Assembly (NCBI GenBank): GCA_963747335.1 | Contig: CAVVEV010000008.1 | Location: 1-64,000 of the forward strand | Length of the DNA stretch: 64,000 nt | Source of the DNA: Prado023 sp963747335 | GTDB lineage: Bacteria; Actinomycetota; Actinomycetes; S36-B12; CAIYMF01 | Reading direction: 5' to 3' | Part shown: piece after piece, positions 54,347 through 62,627 of the stretch | Layout: every line of letters starts with the position of its first letter | Position numbering within the stretch: the stretch's first letter is position 1 | The notes under the pieces: model-generated | Told to the model about the DNA's origin: nothing | The model's database searches: none | Seen by the model: the letters and a program-made list of their open reading frames with translations, nothing else | Program-made: the position numbers and the translations under genes

Positions 54347-54943
54347 ATGTCCATGCCTGATCCGAACTCGCTGGACCCCACCGCCCGCCAGGCCGTCGCC
54401 GGCATCGCGAAGTGGTGGTGGCTGCTGCTCATCACCGGCGTCCTGTGGTTCATCATCGGCGCCATCATCCTGCAGTTCGACACGCAGTCCGTGGCCACCG
54501 TCGGCTACCTCGTGGGCTTCATGCTCCTCTTCACCGGCATCGAGCAGTTCATGGTCGCCTCGGCCGTGCCCGGGTGGAAGTGGGTGTGGATCCTGTTCGG
54601 CATCTTCTTCCTGCTCGGCGGCATCTGGGCCGTGGCGAACCCGATCGGCTCGGCAGCCGCGCTCGCGTCGTCCCTGGGCCTGCTCTTCGTGCTGATCGCC
54701 ATCTTCTGGTTCGTCGAGGCGTTCGCCTCGAAGGGCTCCAACCCGCTGTGGTGGCTGACGCTGCTCTCCGCGTTCATCATGCTCGGGATGGGCATCTGGG
54801 TCGGCAGCCAGGGCCTGCTCTCGAAGGGCATCACCCTGCTGATCTTCGCCGGCTTCTGGGCGATCATGCACGGGGTCGGCGACTTCATCCGCGCCTTCCA
54901 GCTCAAGAAGCTGGGAGCGCTCGTGGAGGCCAGGAGCGCCTGA
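54347..54943 (+). CDS. HdeD/DUF308 family membrane protein
   Basis: 198 residues with six predicted helices in three pairs (WWWLLLITGVLWFIIGAIIL, VGYLVGFMLLFTGIEQFMVA, WVWILFGIFFLLGGIWAVAN, LGLLFVLIAIFWFVEAFA, LLSAFIMLGMGIWVGS, LLIFAGFWAIMHGVGDFIRA). This is the DUF308 repeat found in E. coli HdeD, which is linked to acid resistance; its molecular function is unknown. ATG at 54347 has AAGGAGG upstream. It lies 150 bp from the palindromic operator; whether it shares that control is unclear. Confidence 0.85.
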   Translation: MSMPDPNSLDPTARQAVAGIAKWWWLLLITGVLWFIIGAIILQFDTQSVATVGYLVGFMLLFTGIEQFMVASAVPGWKWVWILFGIFFLLGGIWAVANPIGSAAALASSLGLLFVLIAIFWFVEAFASKGSNPLWWLTLLSAFIMLGMGIWVGSQGLLSKGITLLIFAGFWAIMHGVGDFIRAFQLKKLGALVEARSA

Positions 54944-54976
54944 GCGTCGGCGCCCGTCGGGCGCGCCCTGCTCGTT

Positions 54977-55016
54977 CCGACTCCCCCGGTCGGGTCCGCC
55001 CAGCCGGGGGAGTCGG
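54977..55016 (+). terminator. Hairpin terminator after the HdeD-like gene
   Basis: A 13-bp perfect stem (54977-54989 with 55004-55016) and 14-nt loop begins 33 bp after the stop codon. Confidence 0.7.
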
Positions 55017-55082
55017 CTGTCCAGGGGTGCGTGCTCGGGCTCCGGTTTGGGGCGATCCCGGGGCACCGGGGATGATTGGCCG

Positions 55083-55826
55083 GTGACCCGCGCCAGCCTC
55101 GACAAGGACCCCCGGGACGTGCAGTCGATGTTCGACAACGTCGCGGCGAAGTACGACCTGACCAACGACGTCCTGTCCCTGGGACAGGACCGGTACTGGC
55201 GGCGCGAGGTCGTGCGTGCCGTGGGCGCCAAGCCCGGCCAGCGGGTGCTCGACCTGGCCGCCGGCACCGGCACCAGCTCGCTGCCGTTCGCGAAGGTGGG
55301 TGCCTCGGTGGTCTCCAGCGACTTCTCGCTGGGGATGCTCACCGAGGGGCGGCGGCGCTACCCGCACCTGCCGTTCGTCGCCGGGGACGCCACGACGCTG
55401 CCGTTCGCCGACAACTCCTTCGATGCGGTCACGATCTCCTTCGGCCTGCGCAACGTCGTCGACGTCGGCGCCGCCCTGGCCGAGATGCATCGGGTGACCC
55501 GGCCGGGCGGTCGGCTCGTCGTGTGCGAGTTCAGCCACCCGACCTGGGCCCCGTTCCGCACGGTCTACGTCGAGTACCTGATGCGCGCCCTGCCACCGGT
55601 CGCCCGGAAGGTGTCCAGCGCCCCGGAGGCCTACGTGTACCTCGCGGAGTCGATCCGCGCCTGGCCGACGCAGCCGGAGCTGGCGTCCCAGATCGCGGCC
55701 GGAGGATGGACGAAGCCGGCCTGGCGCAACCTCTCCGGCGGGATCGTCGCGCTGCACCGCGCCACTGCAGGGGCGGCGCCGGGGGCCGTGGCGCATTCCG
55801 GCGGCGGGGCCGTCGATCCCGGATAG
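55083..55826 (+). CDS. menG: Demethylmenaquinone methyltransferase
   Basis: 247 residues, UbiE/COQ5 family. It has FDNVAAKYDLTNDVLSLGQD, the SAM motif VLDLAAGTGTSSL, VTISFGLRNVVDVGAALAEM and CEFSHP. It performs the last step of menaquinone synthesis, C-methylation of demethylmenaquinone; no ubiquinone genes are expected here. GTG at 55083 is preceded by GATGAT six bases upstream and no clear ribosome site, so it may be leaderless. menF follows after 9 bp. Confidence 0.95.
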   Translation: MTRASLDKDPRDVQSMFDNVAAKYDLTNDVLSLGQDRYWRREVVRAVGAKPGQRVLDLAAGTGTSSLPFAKVGASVVSSDFSLGMLTEGRRRYPHLPFVAGDATTLPFADNSFDAVTISFGLRNVVDVGAALAEMHRVTRPGGRLVVCEFSHPTWAPFRTVYVEYLMRALPPVARKVSSAPEAYVYLAESIRAWPTQPELASQIAAGGWTKPAWRNLSGGIVALHRATAGAAPGAVAHSGGGAVDPG

Positions 55827-55829
55827 AAT
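55824..55829 (+). promoter_or_regulatory. Leaderless -10 box for menF
   Basis: TAGAAT overlaps the end of menG and is followed by 6 nt and GTG at 55836. Confidence 0.6.
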
Positions 55830-55835
55830 CCACGC

Positions 55836-57098
55836 GTGACCGAGTTGCGCACCACGACCCATGGCCGGGTCATCCGCACCGTCACCCTCGACGGGATCGA
55901 CGAGGATCTCCTGGGCCTCCTGCCCGCCTCCGGCGCCCACGCGTGGGTCCGTGACGGAAGCGGCTTCGTGGGCTGGGGCGAGGCCGCCCGGTTCACGATC
56001 TCCGGTCCTGAGCGGTTCAGCCGGGCGCAGCGCTGGTGGACCGCGTGGTGCGAGGCAGCGCACGTCGATGACCAGGTGGGCGTGCGCGGTTCCGGACCGG
56101 TCGCGTTCGCCTCGTTCACGTTCGACTCCGGCCCGCAGGAGTCCGTGGTCATCGTCCCCGCCGTCGTGATCGGGCATCGGTCGGGCAGGACCTGGCTGAC
56201 CACCGTCGAAGCCGACGGCGTCGCCCCCGAGATGCCCGCGGACCCCGATCGGCCGACGGTCTCCGGGCCCATCCGCTGGGTGGCGGGATCCCGACCGGTC
56301 GAGCACTGGGCGAGGGCCGTGGCCGAGGCGATCGGGCGGATCACCGCCGGTGAGCTGGACAAGGTGGTGCTCGCCCGCGATGTCGTCGCCGAGCTGCCAG
56401 CCCGGCTCGACGTCGCCGCGCTGCTGGGGCGCATGGCCGCGACCTACCCCGAGTGCTGGACGTTCAGCGTCGATGGCCTGGTGGGTTCCACTCCCGAGCT
56501 GCTCGTCCGGCGCGACGGCGACCGCGTGACCTCGCGGGTGCTCGCCGGAACCGTGCGAAGGCGCGGTGACGACTCGGTCGATGCGGCGCGCGCCGCCGCG
56601 CTGCTGGACTCGGACAAGGACCTCGAGGAGCACGAGTACGCGGTGCACTCGGTGGCCGAGGCGCTGGCCGCGCACTGCACGGACCTCGACGTCCCGACCG
56701 CTCCGCACGTGCTCTCGCTGGCCAACGTCCAGCACCTGGCCACCGACGTGACGGGTCTCCTCGCCGACGGCGCCTCGGCCCTGGCGCTGGCGGCCTCGCT
56801 GCATCCGACGGCGGCGGTCTGCGGGACGCCCACCGAGCGCGCAGCGGGGCTGATCCGTGAGCTCGAGGGCATGGACCGGGGCCGCTACGCCGGACCGGTG
56901 GGCTGGATCGACGCCCGGGGCGACGGGGAGTTCGGGATCGCCCTGCGCTGCGCCGCAGTGGAGGACTCCGAGCGGGGAGCGGCGACCCGCCTGCGGCTCT
57001 ACGCCGGGTGCGGGATCGTCGCGGGCTCGACCGCCGACGGCGAGATCGCGGAGTCCGAGGCCAAGCTCGACGCGGTGCGCAGGGCGCTTGAGTCCTGA
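55836..57098 (+). CDS. menF: Isochorismate synthase (menaquinone)
   Basis: 420 residues, chorismate-binding family. Conserved C-terminal blocks are GELDKVVLARDVVAEL, STPELLVRRDGDRVTSRVLA with GTVRRRG, HEYAVHSVAEAL, LHPTAAVCGTP and the GPVGWIDARGDGEFGIALRC end. It isomerises chorismate to isochorismate, the entry to the Men pathway. MenD, encoded 0.5 kb on and convergent, uses the product. A siderophore EntC role is possible but the context favours menaquinone. GTG at 55836 is set by the -10 box. Confidence 0.92.
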   Translation: MTELRTTTHGRVIRTVTLDGIDEDLLGLLPASGAHAWVRDGSGFVGWGEAARFTISGPERFSRAQRWWTAWCEAAHVDDQVGVRGSGPVAFASFTFDSGPQESVVIVPAVVIGHRSGRTWLTTVEADGVAPEMPADPDRPTVSGPIRWVAGSRPVEHWARAVAEAIGRITAGELDKVVLARDVVAELPARLDVAALLGRMAATYPECWTFSVDGLVGSTPELLVRRDGDRVTSRVLAGTVRRRGDDSVDAARAAALLDSDKDLEEHEYAVHSVAEALAAHCTDLDVPTAPHVLSLANVQHLATDVTGLLADGASALALAASLHPTAAVCGTPTERAAGLIRELEGMDRGRYAGPVGWIDARGDGEFGIALRCAAVEDSERGAATRLRLYAGCGIVAGSTADGEIAESEAKLDAVRRALES

Positions 57099-57148
57099 GG
57101 GCGACCGCGCGGGCCGGGGCGCAGGTGTGGATGATCCGTGGTCGTCGT

Positions 57149-57164
57149 ATACCCCGTAGGGTAT
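57149..57164 (+). promoter_or_regulatory. Second CsoR/CstR-like operator
   Basis: ATACCCCGTAGGGTAT is a near-palindrome closely matching the core of the 34-bp site at 54161-54194. It overlaps a TATTCT -10 box (57162-57167) upstream of the second rhodanese. Confidence 0.65.
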
Positions 57165-57207
57165 TCTTGAGCCGAGGAGCGCGGGTTCGCGCACAGTCCA
57201 GGAGGTC

Positions 57208-57543
57208 ATGATGGGGTTCTTCGCCAACCTGTTCGGCGGCGGCGAGAAGGTCGACACCAGCGCCGCGACCCTCACGCCGCAGGGCGTGAAGGTCATCGAC
57301 GTCCGCTCACGCGGGGAGTTCCAGGGCGGGCACATCGCCGGGGCCAAGAACATGGACGTGAGTTCCGTCGACTTCGCGCAGTCCGTGAAGCGGCTCAACG
57401 CCAGGCACACGTACCTCGTCTACTGCCAGAGCGGGAGCCGATCCTCGCGCGCTGCGGGCACGATGCGGGCCGTCGGCCTCACCGTCCTCGACGGTGGCGG
57501 CATGCACAAGATGAAGTCCAACGGCTGGACCGTCGGCCCCTGA
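57208..57543 (+). CDS. Single-domain rhodanese (sulfurtransferase)
   Basis: 111 residues. After MMGFFANLFGGGEKVDTS come VKVIDVRSRGEFQGGHIAGA and the active loop VYCQSGSRSS with the catalytic Cys. The C-terminal GGMHKMKSNGW is typical of the PspE-like group. ATG at 57208 or 57211 with CAGGAGG upstream. The CstR-like operator 45 bp upstream makes it a second member of the same small sulfur regulon as the rhodanese at 53.8 kb. The sequences are clearly different, so this is not a recent duplication. Confidence 0.92.
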   Translation: MMGFFANLFGGGEKVDTSAATLTPQGVKVIDVRSRGEFQGGHIAGAKNMDVSSVDFAQSVKRLNARHTYLVYCQSGSRSSRAAGTMRAVGLTVLDGGGMHKMKSNGWTVGP

Positions 57544-57645
57544 GGCCTTCGCGTTGCCGGCCCGGGCGCTGGTTCAGTTCACGCGCTCGGGGGGCGATGC
57601 GACGGGCACATCCGCCGAGCAGGGCACGCGCCAGATCGGTCCGCG

Positions 57646-59505
57646 TCAGGTGACGGCCGAGGACAGCCTGTCAGCGACGGCATCGCGGACACCAGCCATC
57701 AGCTGCGCCTCGCCTGTGCGGTCGGGGACGCGGGCGACGATCACCCGCACCCCACCTGCGGCGAGCGCCTCCGCGAGCGCAGCCCTCAGGTCGTCGCGAT
57801 CTGTCACCCCCACCGCGGGCACACCAGCAGCCTGGGCCACCGCCACGAGGTCCAGGCCCACAGGGGTGCCGAAGATCCGCTCGAATGACCCGGCGTGCTC
57901 GGGGCGCCCCTGCTCGAGCTGGTGGAATATGCCGCCTCCGTCGTTGTCCGTGACGAGGATGACCAGGTCGGGGCGTGGTTCGTCGGTGCCGACCAGCAGG
58001 CCGTTGTGGTCATGCAGGAACGCCAGGTCGCCCATCAGGGTCAAGGCCGATCCGCCGCCATCGGCCTGATGGGCCAGGGCGGCACCCCACGCGGTGGACA
58101 CCAGCCCGTCGATCCCGTTGGCGCCCCGGTTGCCGATCACGCGAAGCCCGGTCCGCCGACCCGCGAATGCCTCCACCTGCCGGACCGACCAGGAGGCAGC
58201 CACGAGAAGGAGCGCATCGTCTGGGGACTGCTCCCAGACGAGGGCGGCCACGGCCGACCCGGTCAGTGATGCGGACCGCCCCAACTGAGCGGCCACGACG
58301 TCGGCGGCGATGGCGTCCGCCGCCTGCCAGTCGGTGAGCCAGCCGGGATCCGGGGTGAACTCAGCCGGCGGCAGCGGGATGCCGGTGAGCACCCGCTCGG
58401 CGGTCCGCAGCGGGTCGCAGACCTCCCGCCCGACAGTGGGCAACTCGATCGCCACGTGCCGACCCGCCGCCCGGACCAGGTCCATGGTGGGACGGGACAG
58501 GCCGAACTGGCCCACAGTGAGCACCAGGTCCGGTGCGTGGTCGGCGAGGAACGCCTCGCTTCCGACCACCAGGACCCCGTGGCCAAGCGCTGTCGGCGCG
58601 CCGTGGAGGTTCGCCGACGGCTCGTGGACGATCGGCCAGCCGCAGGCATCGGCAAGCGCAGCCAGCCACTGGTGATGCCCGCGCAGGGACGTGCACGGCA
58701 GGTCCCCGACCAGGATGACCCCCCGCGCCGGCAGGTCGCCGAGAGCCTCGCGCGCGTCACGGTGGTCGCATCCGGTGAGCGGTGGGCGCCGAGGACGGGG
58801 GGCGGAGTAGGGCGCGTCGGGCTGTGGGGAACCTTCGGAGGCGGGGGCACGCACGCGGTCCGGCTCCGGGCCGGGAGCCGGGGTCTGCCCCGGGTCGGGC
58901 TCCGGGTCGGGCACCAGGGGGAGCCGGAAACCGACGTTCAGGTGCACCGGACCGGCGTGCGCCACACCGGCACGCCCAAGCCCACTGGACGCGCTGGCCT
59001 CAGATCCGACCGCGGCCGCTATCGCCATCCCCGCCGAGGCCCGAGCGGCGCGCTGGGCTGCGTCGGGGTCCTCCGGGTCGATCCGGCGGGCGGCGCCCAG
59101 ATCGGCGAAGAACCGGACGGTGCTGCCGAAGAACGCCACCTGGTCGATCGTCTGGGGGGCGCCCACACCGCGGGACTCCACCGGCCGGTCAGCGCTGAGG
59201 ACCACCAGCGGGATCGCGCTGTAGGACGCCTCCACCACCGCCGGTGCGAGATTGGCCAGCGCCGTGCCCGACGTGCAGATCACGGCGACGGGGGCGCCCG
59301 AGACCTTGGCCAGCCCGAGGGCGAGGAACCCCGCCGACCGCTCGTCGATCCGCACGTGCAGCTGGATCCGACCCACACGGTCCAGGCGCATCGCCTCGAA
59401 GGCAAGTGGCGCGGAGCGCGACCCCGGGGCCAGGACCACATCGCGCACGCCCTGGTGGACCAGCTCGGCCAGCAGGGACCGCGCCAGCGCCGTCGCGGGG
59501 TTCAT
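57646..59505 (-). CDS. menD: SEPHCHC synthase
   Basis: 619 residues, TPP-dependent; adds succinic semialdehyde from 2-oxoglutarate to isochorismate. VLAPGSRSAPLAFEA, the catalytic Glu in RIDERSAGFLALGLAK (Glu55), SADRPVESRGVGAPQTIDQV and the TPP site LMGDLAFLHDHNGLL are clear. It is ~60 residues longer than usual because of a Pro/Glu/Ala-rich insert at about 198-250 between the first two domains. ATG at 59505. Convergent with the second rhodanese gene. It is separated from menC by 175 bp containing a tandem repeat. Confidence 0.95.
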   Translation of the reverse strand: MNPATALARSLLAELVHQGVRDVVLAPGSRSAPLAFEAMRLDRVGRIQLHVRIDERSAGFLALGLAKVSGAPVAVICTSGTALANLAPAVVEASYSAIPLVVLSADRPVESRGVGAPQTIDQVAFFGSTVRFFADLGAARRIDPEDPDAAQRAARASAGMAIAAAVGSEASASSGLGRAGVAHAGPVHLNVGFRLPLVPDPEPDPGQTPAPGPEPDRVRAPASEGSPQPDAPYSAPRPRRPPLTGCDHRDAREALGDLPARGVILVGDLPCTSLRGHHQWLAALADACGWPIVHEPSANLHGAPTALGHGVLVVGSEAFLADHAPDLVLTVGQFGLSRPTMDLVRAAGRHVAIELPTVGREVCDPLRTAERVLTGIPLPPAEFTPDPGWLTDWQAADAIAADVVAAQLGRSASLTGSAVAALVWEQSPDDALLLVAASWSVRQVEAFAGRRTGLRVIGNRGANGIDGLVSTAWGAALAHQADGGGSALTLMGDLAFLHDHNGLLVGTDEPRPDLVILVTDNDGGGIFHQLEQGRPEHAGSFERIFGTPVGLDLVAVAQAAGVPAVGVTDRDDLRAALAEALAAGGVRVIVARVPDRTGEAQLMAGVRDAVADRLSSAVT

Positions 59506-59525
59506 CCGAGGTCAACGCCGGCGGC

Positions 59526-59567
59526 AGGACGTGGGGGCAGCGCATCAGGACGTGGGGGCAGCGCATC
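59526..59567. repeat. 21-bp tandem direct repeat upstream of menD
   Basis: Two identical units, 59526-59546 and 59547-59567, lie 21-62 bp upstream of the menD start codon. Confidence 0.85.
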
Positions 59568-59680
59568 AATTCGGGAGCCACTTGCTGTTCTTGCAGCAAC
59601 ACGCACCCAAGTTCCCGGGGGAGGACTCGTTCGCACCGGTTCGGGGCGGGGCTGGGGGCGCGGGGGCATGGGACGTCGCC

Positions 59681-60826
59681 CTAGATGACCGAGAGCAGGC
59701 GGGCGCACCGGGCCAGCCGCTCGCGCCACCACATGGTCTGCTCGCCACCGAGGGCATCGGCGGCACGCCCGAGGGCCTGCTCGTCGGGCAGCCGTCGGGT
59801 GACCGCCATCTGGCCCTCACGGGGGATGAGCGTGCTGGCGCTGACGTCGCCGGCCAGCAGGAGTCCGGTGCCCAGGCCGGCGGCACCGGCGAGGTCCGGA
59901 ACGGCCGCAGCCAGGGCCAGCCCCGCGCAGAGGCCGACGGACGTGTTCATCTCGCCGGACACCACGACCGGGAGACCGATCTCCTCGATCAGCGACAGCG
60001 CGCGGGCGACGCCCCCCACGGGAGCCACCTTCACGATCAGAACGTCCCCGGCCGAGCGAAGCGACCCAGCCAGGCCGTCGGCGTACAGGTCGCGCGCGCG
60101 GCGCAGGCCCTCGTCGACGGCGATGCGGACGTCGACCTCGTCGTCCACGAGCCGGTAGCGCAGCTCGGCGAGCTCGGTGGTGGTTCGGCACGGCTGCTCG
60201 AAGTAGTCCAGCACCGGACCGAACTCGGCGGCGAACATCCGTGCTGCCCGACGGGCCTCGGTGACGGTCCACGCGCCGTTCGCATCCAGCCGGATGAGCG
60301 GGTCGCGCACCCCCGCCTCGGACAGTGCTGCCCGGACGGTGGCGACGCGGGCCAGGTCATCGGCCAGCGCCGACCCCGGCTCAGCCACCTTGACCTTGAA
60401 CGTGGTGGCACCGGTCTGCGCCACGGCGTCGGTGACGTATCCGGCGATGTCCTGAGGCGCGAGCGCCGGCACCACGACATTGACCGGGACATGGCTGCGG
60501 ACCGGCTCGGGCCAGGTGCCCCAGGCGGCCTCGACCGCGGAGGCCAGCCAGCGGGCGGCCTCCCAGTCGTCGTACTCGGGGAACGGCGCCCACTCGCCCC
60601 ACCCCGAGGGCCCGCAGAACAGCATGCCCTCGCGGTGCTCGACCTGTCGGAAGCGGCGGTTCAGCGGCACCCGGAACGGCACGGCCACCGCGGCCAGCTC
60701 AGAGGGGCTCAACTCCGGAAGGGCGGGGCGCACCGGCCGGGACGACTGGGCGCCAGAGGTGGCCGGAGCTGCCCCGGCGCCGGACGGGTCGGTGGTGATC
60801 GTCGGGTCGCCAGCCATGGGCGTCAC
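59681..60826 (-). CDS. menC: o-Succinylbenzoate synthase
   Basis: 381 residues, enolase superfamily, dehydrates SHCHC to o-succinylbenzoate. The two catalytic lysines are in TFKVKVAEPG and LIVKVAPVGG. The Mg ligands are the Asp in IRLDANGAW, the Glu in LDYFEQPC and the Asp in RIAVDEGLRRA. A ~35-residue Thr/Pro/Ala-rich N-terminal extension precedes the fold. GTG at 60826 overlaps the menB stop as GTGA; an ATG nine bases in is the alternative. Co-transcribed with menB. Confidence 0.94.
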   Translation of the reverse strand: MTPMAGDPTITTDPSGAGAAPATSGAQSSRPVRPALPELSPSELAAVAVPFRVPLNRRFRQVEHREGMLFCGPSGWGEWAPFPEYDDWEAARWLASAVEAAWGTWPEPVRSHVPVNVVVPALAPQDIAGYVTDAVAQTGATTFKVKVAEPGSALADDLARVATVRAALSEAGVRDPLIRLDANGAWTVTEARRAARMFAAEFGPVLDYFEQPCRTTTELAELRYRLVDDEVDVRIAVDEGLRRARDLYADGLAGSLRSAGDVLIVKVAPVGGVARALSLIEEIGLPVVVSGEMNTSVGLCAGLALAAAVPDLAGAAGLGTGLLLAGDVSASTLIPREGQMAVTRRLPDEQALGRAADALGGEQTMWWRERLARCARLLSVI

Positions 60827-61746
60827 GGCCGCTTCGGGAATCTGGCGAAGTCCGGGGTGCGCTTGCCGGTGTAGGCGTCGCGGCCCTCCTGGGCCTCCTC
60901 GGTCATGTAGAACAGCAGTGTCGCGTCACCGGCCAGCTGCTGGATGCCGGCCAGGCCGTCGTCCGCGGCGTTGTGCGAGGCCTTGAGCATCCGCAGGGCC
61001 AGGGGCGACATCGTGAGCATCTCGCGGGCCCACTGCATCGTCTCCTCCTCGAGGTCCTCCAGGGGGACGACCTGGTTGACCAGGCCCCACTCGTAGGCCT
61101 GCTCGGCACCGTACTGGCGGCACAGGAACCACACCTCGCGCGCACGCTTCTGGCCGATCTGACGTGCCAGCAGCCCCGAGCCGTAGCCGCCGTCGAACGA
61201 GCCCACCTTCGGGCCGGTCTGGCCGAAGCGCGCGTTGTCGGCGGCGATCGTCAGGTCGCAGCAGATGTGCAGCACATGCCCGCCGCCCATCGCGTACCCG
61301 GCCACCATCGCCACCACCGGTTTGGGCAGCCGGCGGATCTGGACCTGGAGGTCCAGCACGTTGAGCCGTCCGATCCCCTTGCGGGCGACGTCGTCATCAC
61401 CGATGTAGCCGTCGTTGCCGCGGATGCGCTGGTCGCCGCCGGAGCAGAACGCCCAGTCGCCCTGGCCGGTCAGGATGATGACGCCGACGCTGTCGTCGTC
61501 GCGGGCGAGGCTGAACGCCGCCTCCAGCTCGAACAGGGTCTGCGGGCGGAACGCGTTGCGCACCTCGGGACGGTTGATGGTGATCTTCGCCACGCCATCG
61601 CCGGAAACCTCGTACTTGATGTCGGTCCAGTCGCCCATGGGCTGCCAGTCGGCAGCCGGGCGGACCGTGGAGACCGAGGGGTCCGTGTAGGCCGGGCTGG
61701 CATTCGTGACGACAGGGATGGAGGTGTAGCGACGACGGGTGTCCAC
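60823..61746 (-). CDS. menB: 1,4-Dihydroxy-2-naphthoyl-CoA synthase
   Basis: 307 residues, crotonase fold, closes the naphthoquinone ring from o-succinylbenzoyl-CoA. EVRNAFRPQT, FCSGGDQRIRG, VAGYAMGGGHVLHICCDLTI with the oxyanion-hole glycines and QTGPKVGSFDGGYGSG with the catalytic Asp are diagnostic for MenB over generic enoyl-CoA hydratases. GTG at 61746 follows TACCCT by 7 nt. menE, needed to make the CoA substrate, is not in this window. Confidence 0.96.
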   Translation of the reverse strand: MDTRRRYTSIPVVTNASPAYTDPSVSTVRPAADWQPMGDWTDIKYEVSGDGVAKITINRPEVRNAFRPQTLFELEAAFSLARDDDSVGVIILTGQGDWAFCSGGDQRIRGNDGYIGDDDVARKGIGRLNVLDLQVQIRRLPKPVVAMVAGYAMGGGHVLHICCDLTIAADNARFGQTGPKVGSFDGGYGSGLLARQIGQKRAREVWFLCRQYGAEQAYEWGLVNQVVPLEDLEEETMQWAREMLTMSPLALRMLKASHNAADDGLAGIQQLAGDATLLFYMTEEAQEGRDAYTGKRTPDFARFPKRP

Positions 61747-61753
61747 GATCCAC

Positions 61754-61759
61754 AGGGTA
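61754..61759 (-). promoter_or_regulatory. Leaderless -10 box for menB-menC
   Basis: TACCCT on the minus strand, then 7 nt, then GTG at 61746. Confidence 0.55.
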
Positions 61760-61864
61760 GGGCACAGCGGCCGCCCTGGCCGCGATCCGAGGCACGCCGG
61801 CGCCGCTCGGCCCGGTTCCCCGTCGAGAGCCGGTGGCGCCGGCCCTTGGCCGCAGGGCGCGGAC

Positions 61865-61870
61865 TAGATT
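61865..61870 (+). promoter_or_regulatory. Leaderless -10 box for the ABC transporter
   Basis: TAGATT followed by 7 nt and ATG at 61878; no ribosome site. Confidence 0.6.
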
Positions 61871-61877
61871 CCCTCCC

Positions 61878-62627
61878 ATGAACAGCACGCCCGCGGTGGT
61901 CGTGGCTCACCTGACGGTGGTGCGCGGGCGGACGACCGCGCTCGACGATGTGTCGCTCCAGCTCGAGCCCGGGACCCTGACCGGCCTGCTCGGGCCCTCG
62001 GGTGCCGGCAAGACGACACTCATGCGCGCGATCGTCGGGGTCCAGGTCATCTCGTCGGGGACGGTGACGGTCCTCGACCGGCCCGGGGGCTCCCACGAGC
62101 TGCGCGATCGCGTGGGCTACGTGACCCAGGATCCGAGCGTCTACTCCGACCTCACAGTCCGGCAGAACCTGCGCTACTTCGCCCGGATCCTGGGGGCCCC
62201 GCAGTCCGATGTCGACCGAGTCATCGAAGAGGTCCAGCTCGAGGGGCAGGCCGATCAGATGGTCGGCACGCTCTCGGGAGGGGAGCACTCGCGCGTCTCG
62301 CTGGCGACGGCCCTGCTCGGCAGGCCCGAGCTGCTCGTGCTCGACGAGCCGACCGTGGGCCTCGACCCGGTGCTGCGCCGGGACCTGTGGGGGCTGTTCG
62401 GGCGACTTGCCGCCGGCGGGGTCACGCTGCTGGTCTCCAGCCACGTCATGGATGAGGCCACCCGGTGCGACCGGCTGCTGATGGTGCGCGCGGGCCGCCT
62501 GCTGGCGGATGGCACCTTGGCCGAGCTGCGCGCCCTGACCGGCCAGAGCGATCCCGAGGAGGTCTTCCTGCATCTGGTCGACCACGGCGCCGGGGAGTCC
62601 CCACGCGAGGGCGGGGTGGCCCGATGA
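61878..62627 (+). CDS. ABC transporter ATP-binding protein
   Basis: 249 residues. Walker A GPSGAGKTT, Q-loop VTQDPSVYSDLTV, signature LSGGEHSRVSLATALLG, Walker B LLVLDEPTVGLDP and the switch His in LLVSSHVMDEA. This is the DrrA/NodI-like class that energises ABC-2 exporters of drugs or lipids. It overlaps the permease gene by 4 bp (ATGA). Divergent from menB with 131 bp between starts. The substrate is unknown. Confidence 0.93.
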   Translation: MNSTPAVVVAHLTVVRGRTTALDDVSLQLEPGTLTGLLGPSGAGKTTLMRAIVGVQVISSGTVTVLDRPGGSHELRDRVGYVTQDPSVYSDLTVRQNLRYFARILGAPQSDVDRVIEEVQLEGQADQMVGTLSGGEHSRVSLATALLGRPELLVLDEPTVGLDPVLRRDLWGLFGRLAAGGVTLLVSSHVMDEATRCDRLLMVRAGRLLADGTLAELRALTGQSDPEEVFLHLVDHGAGESPREGGVAR

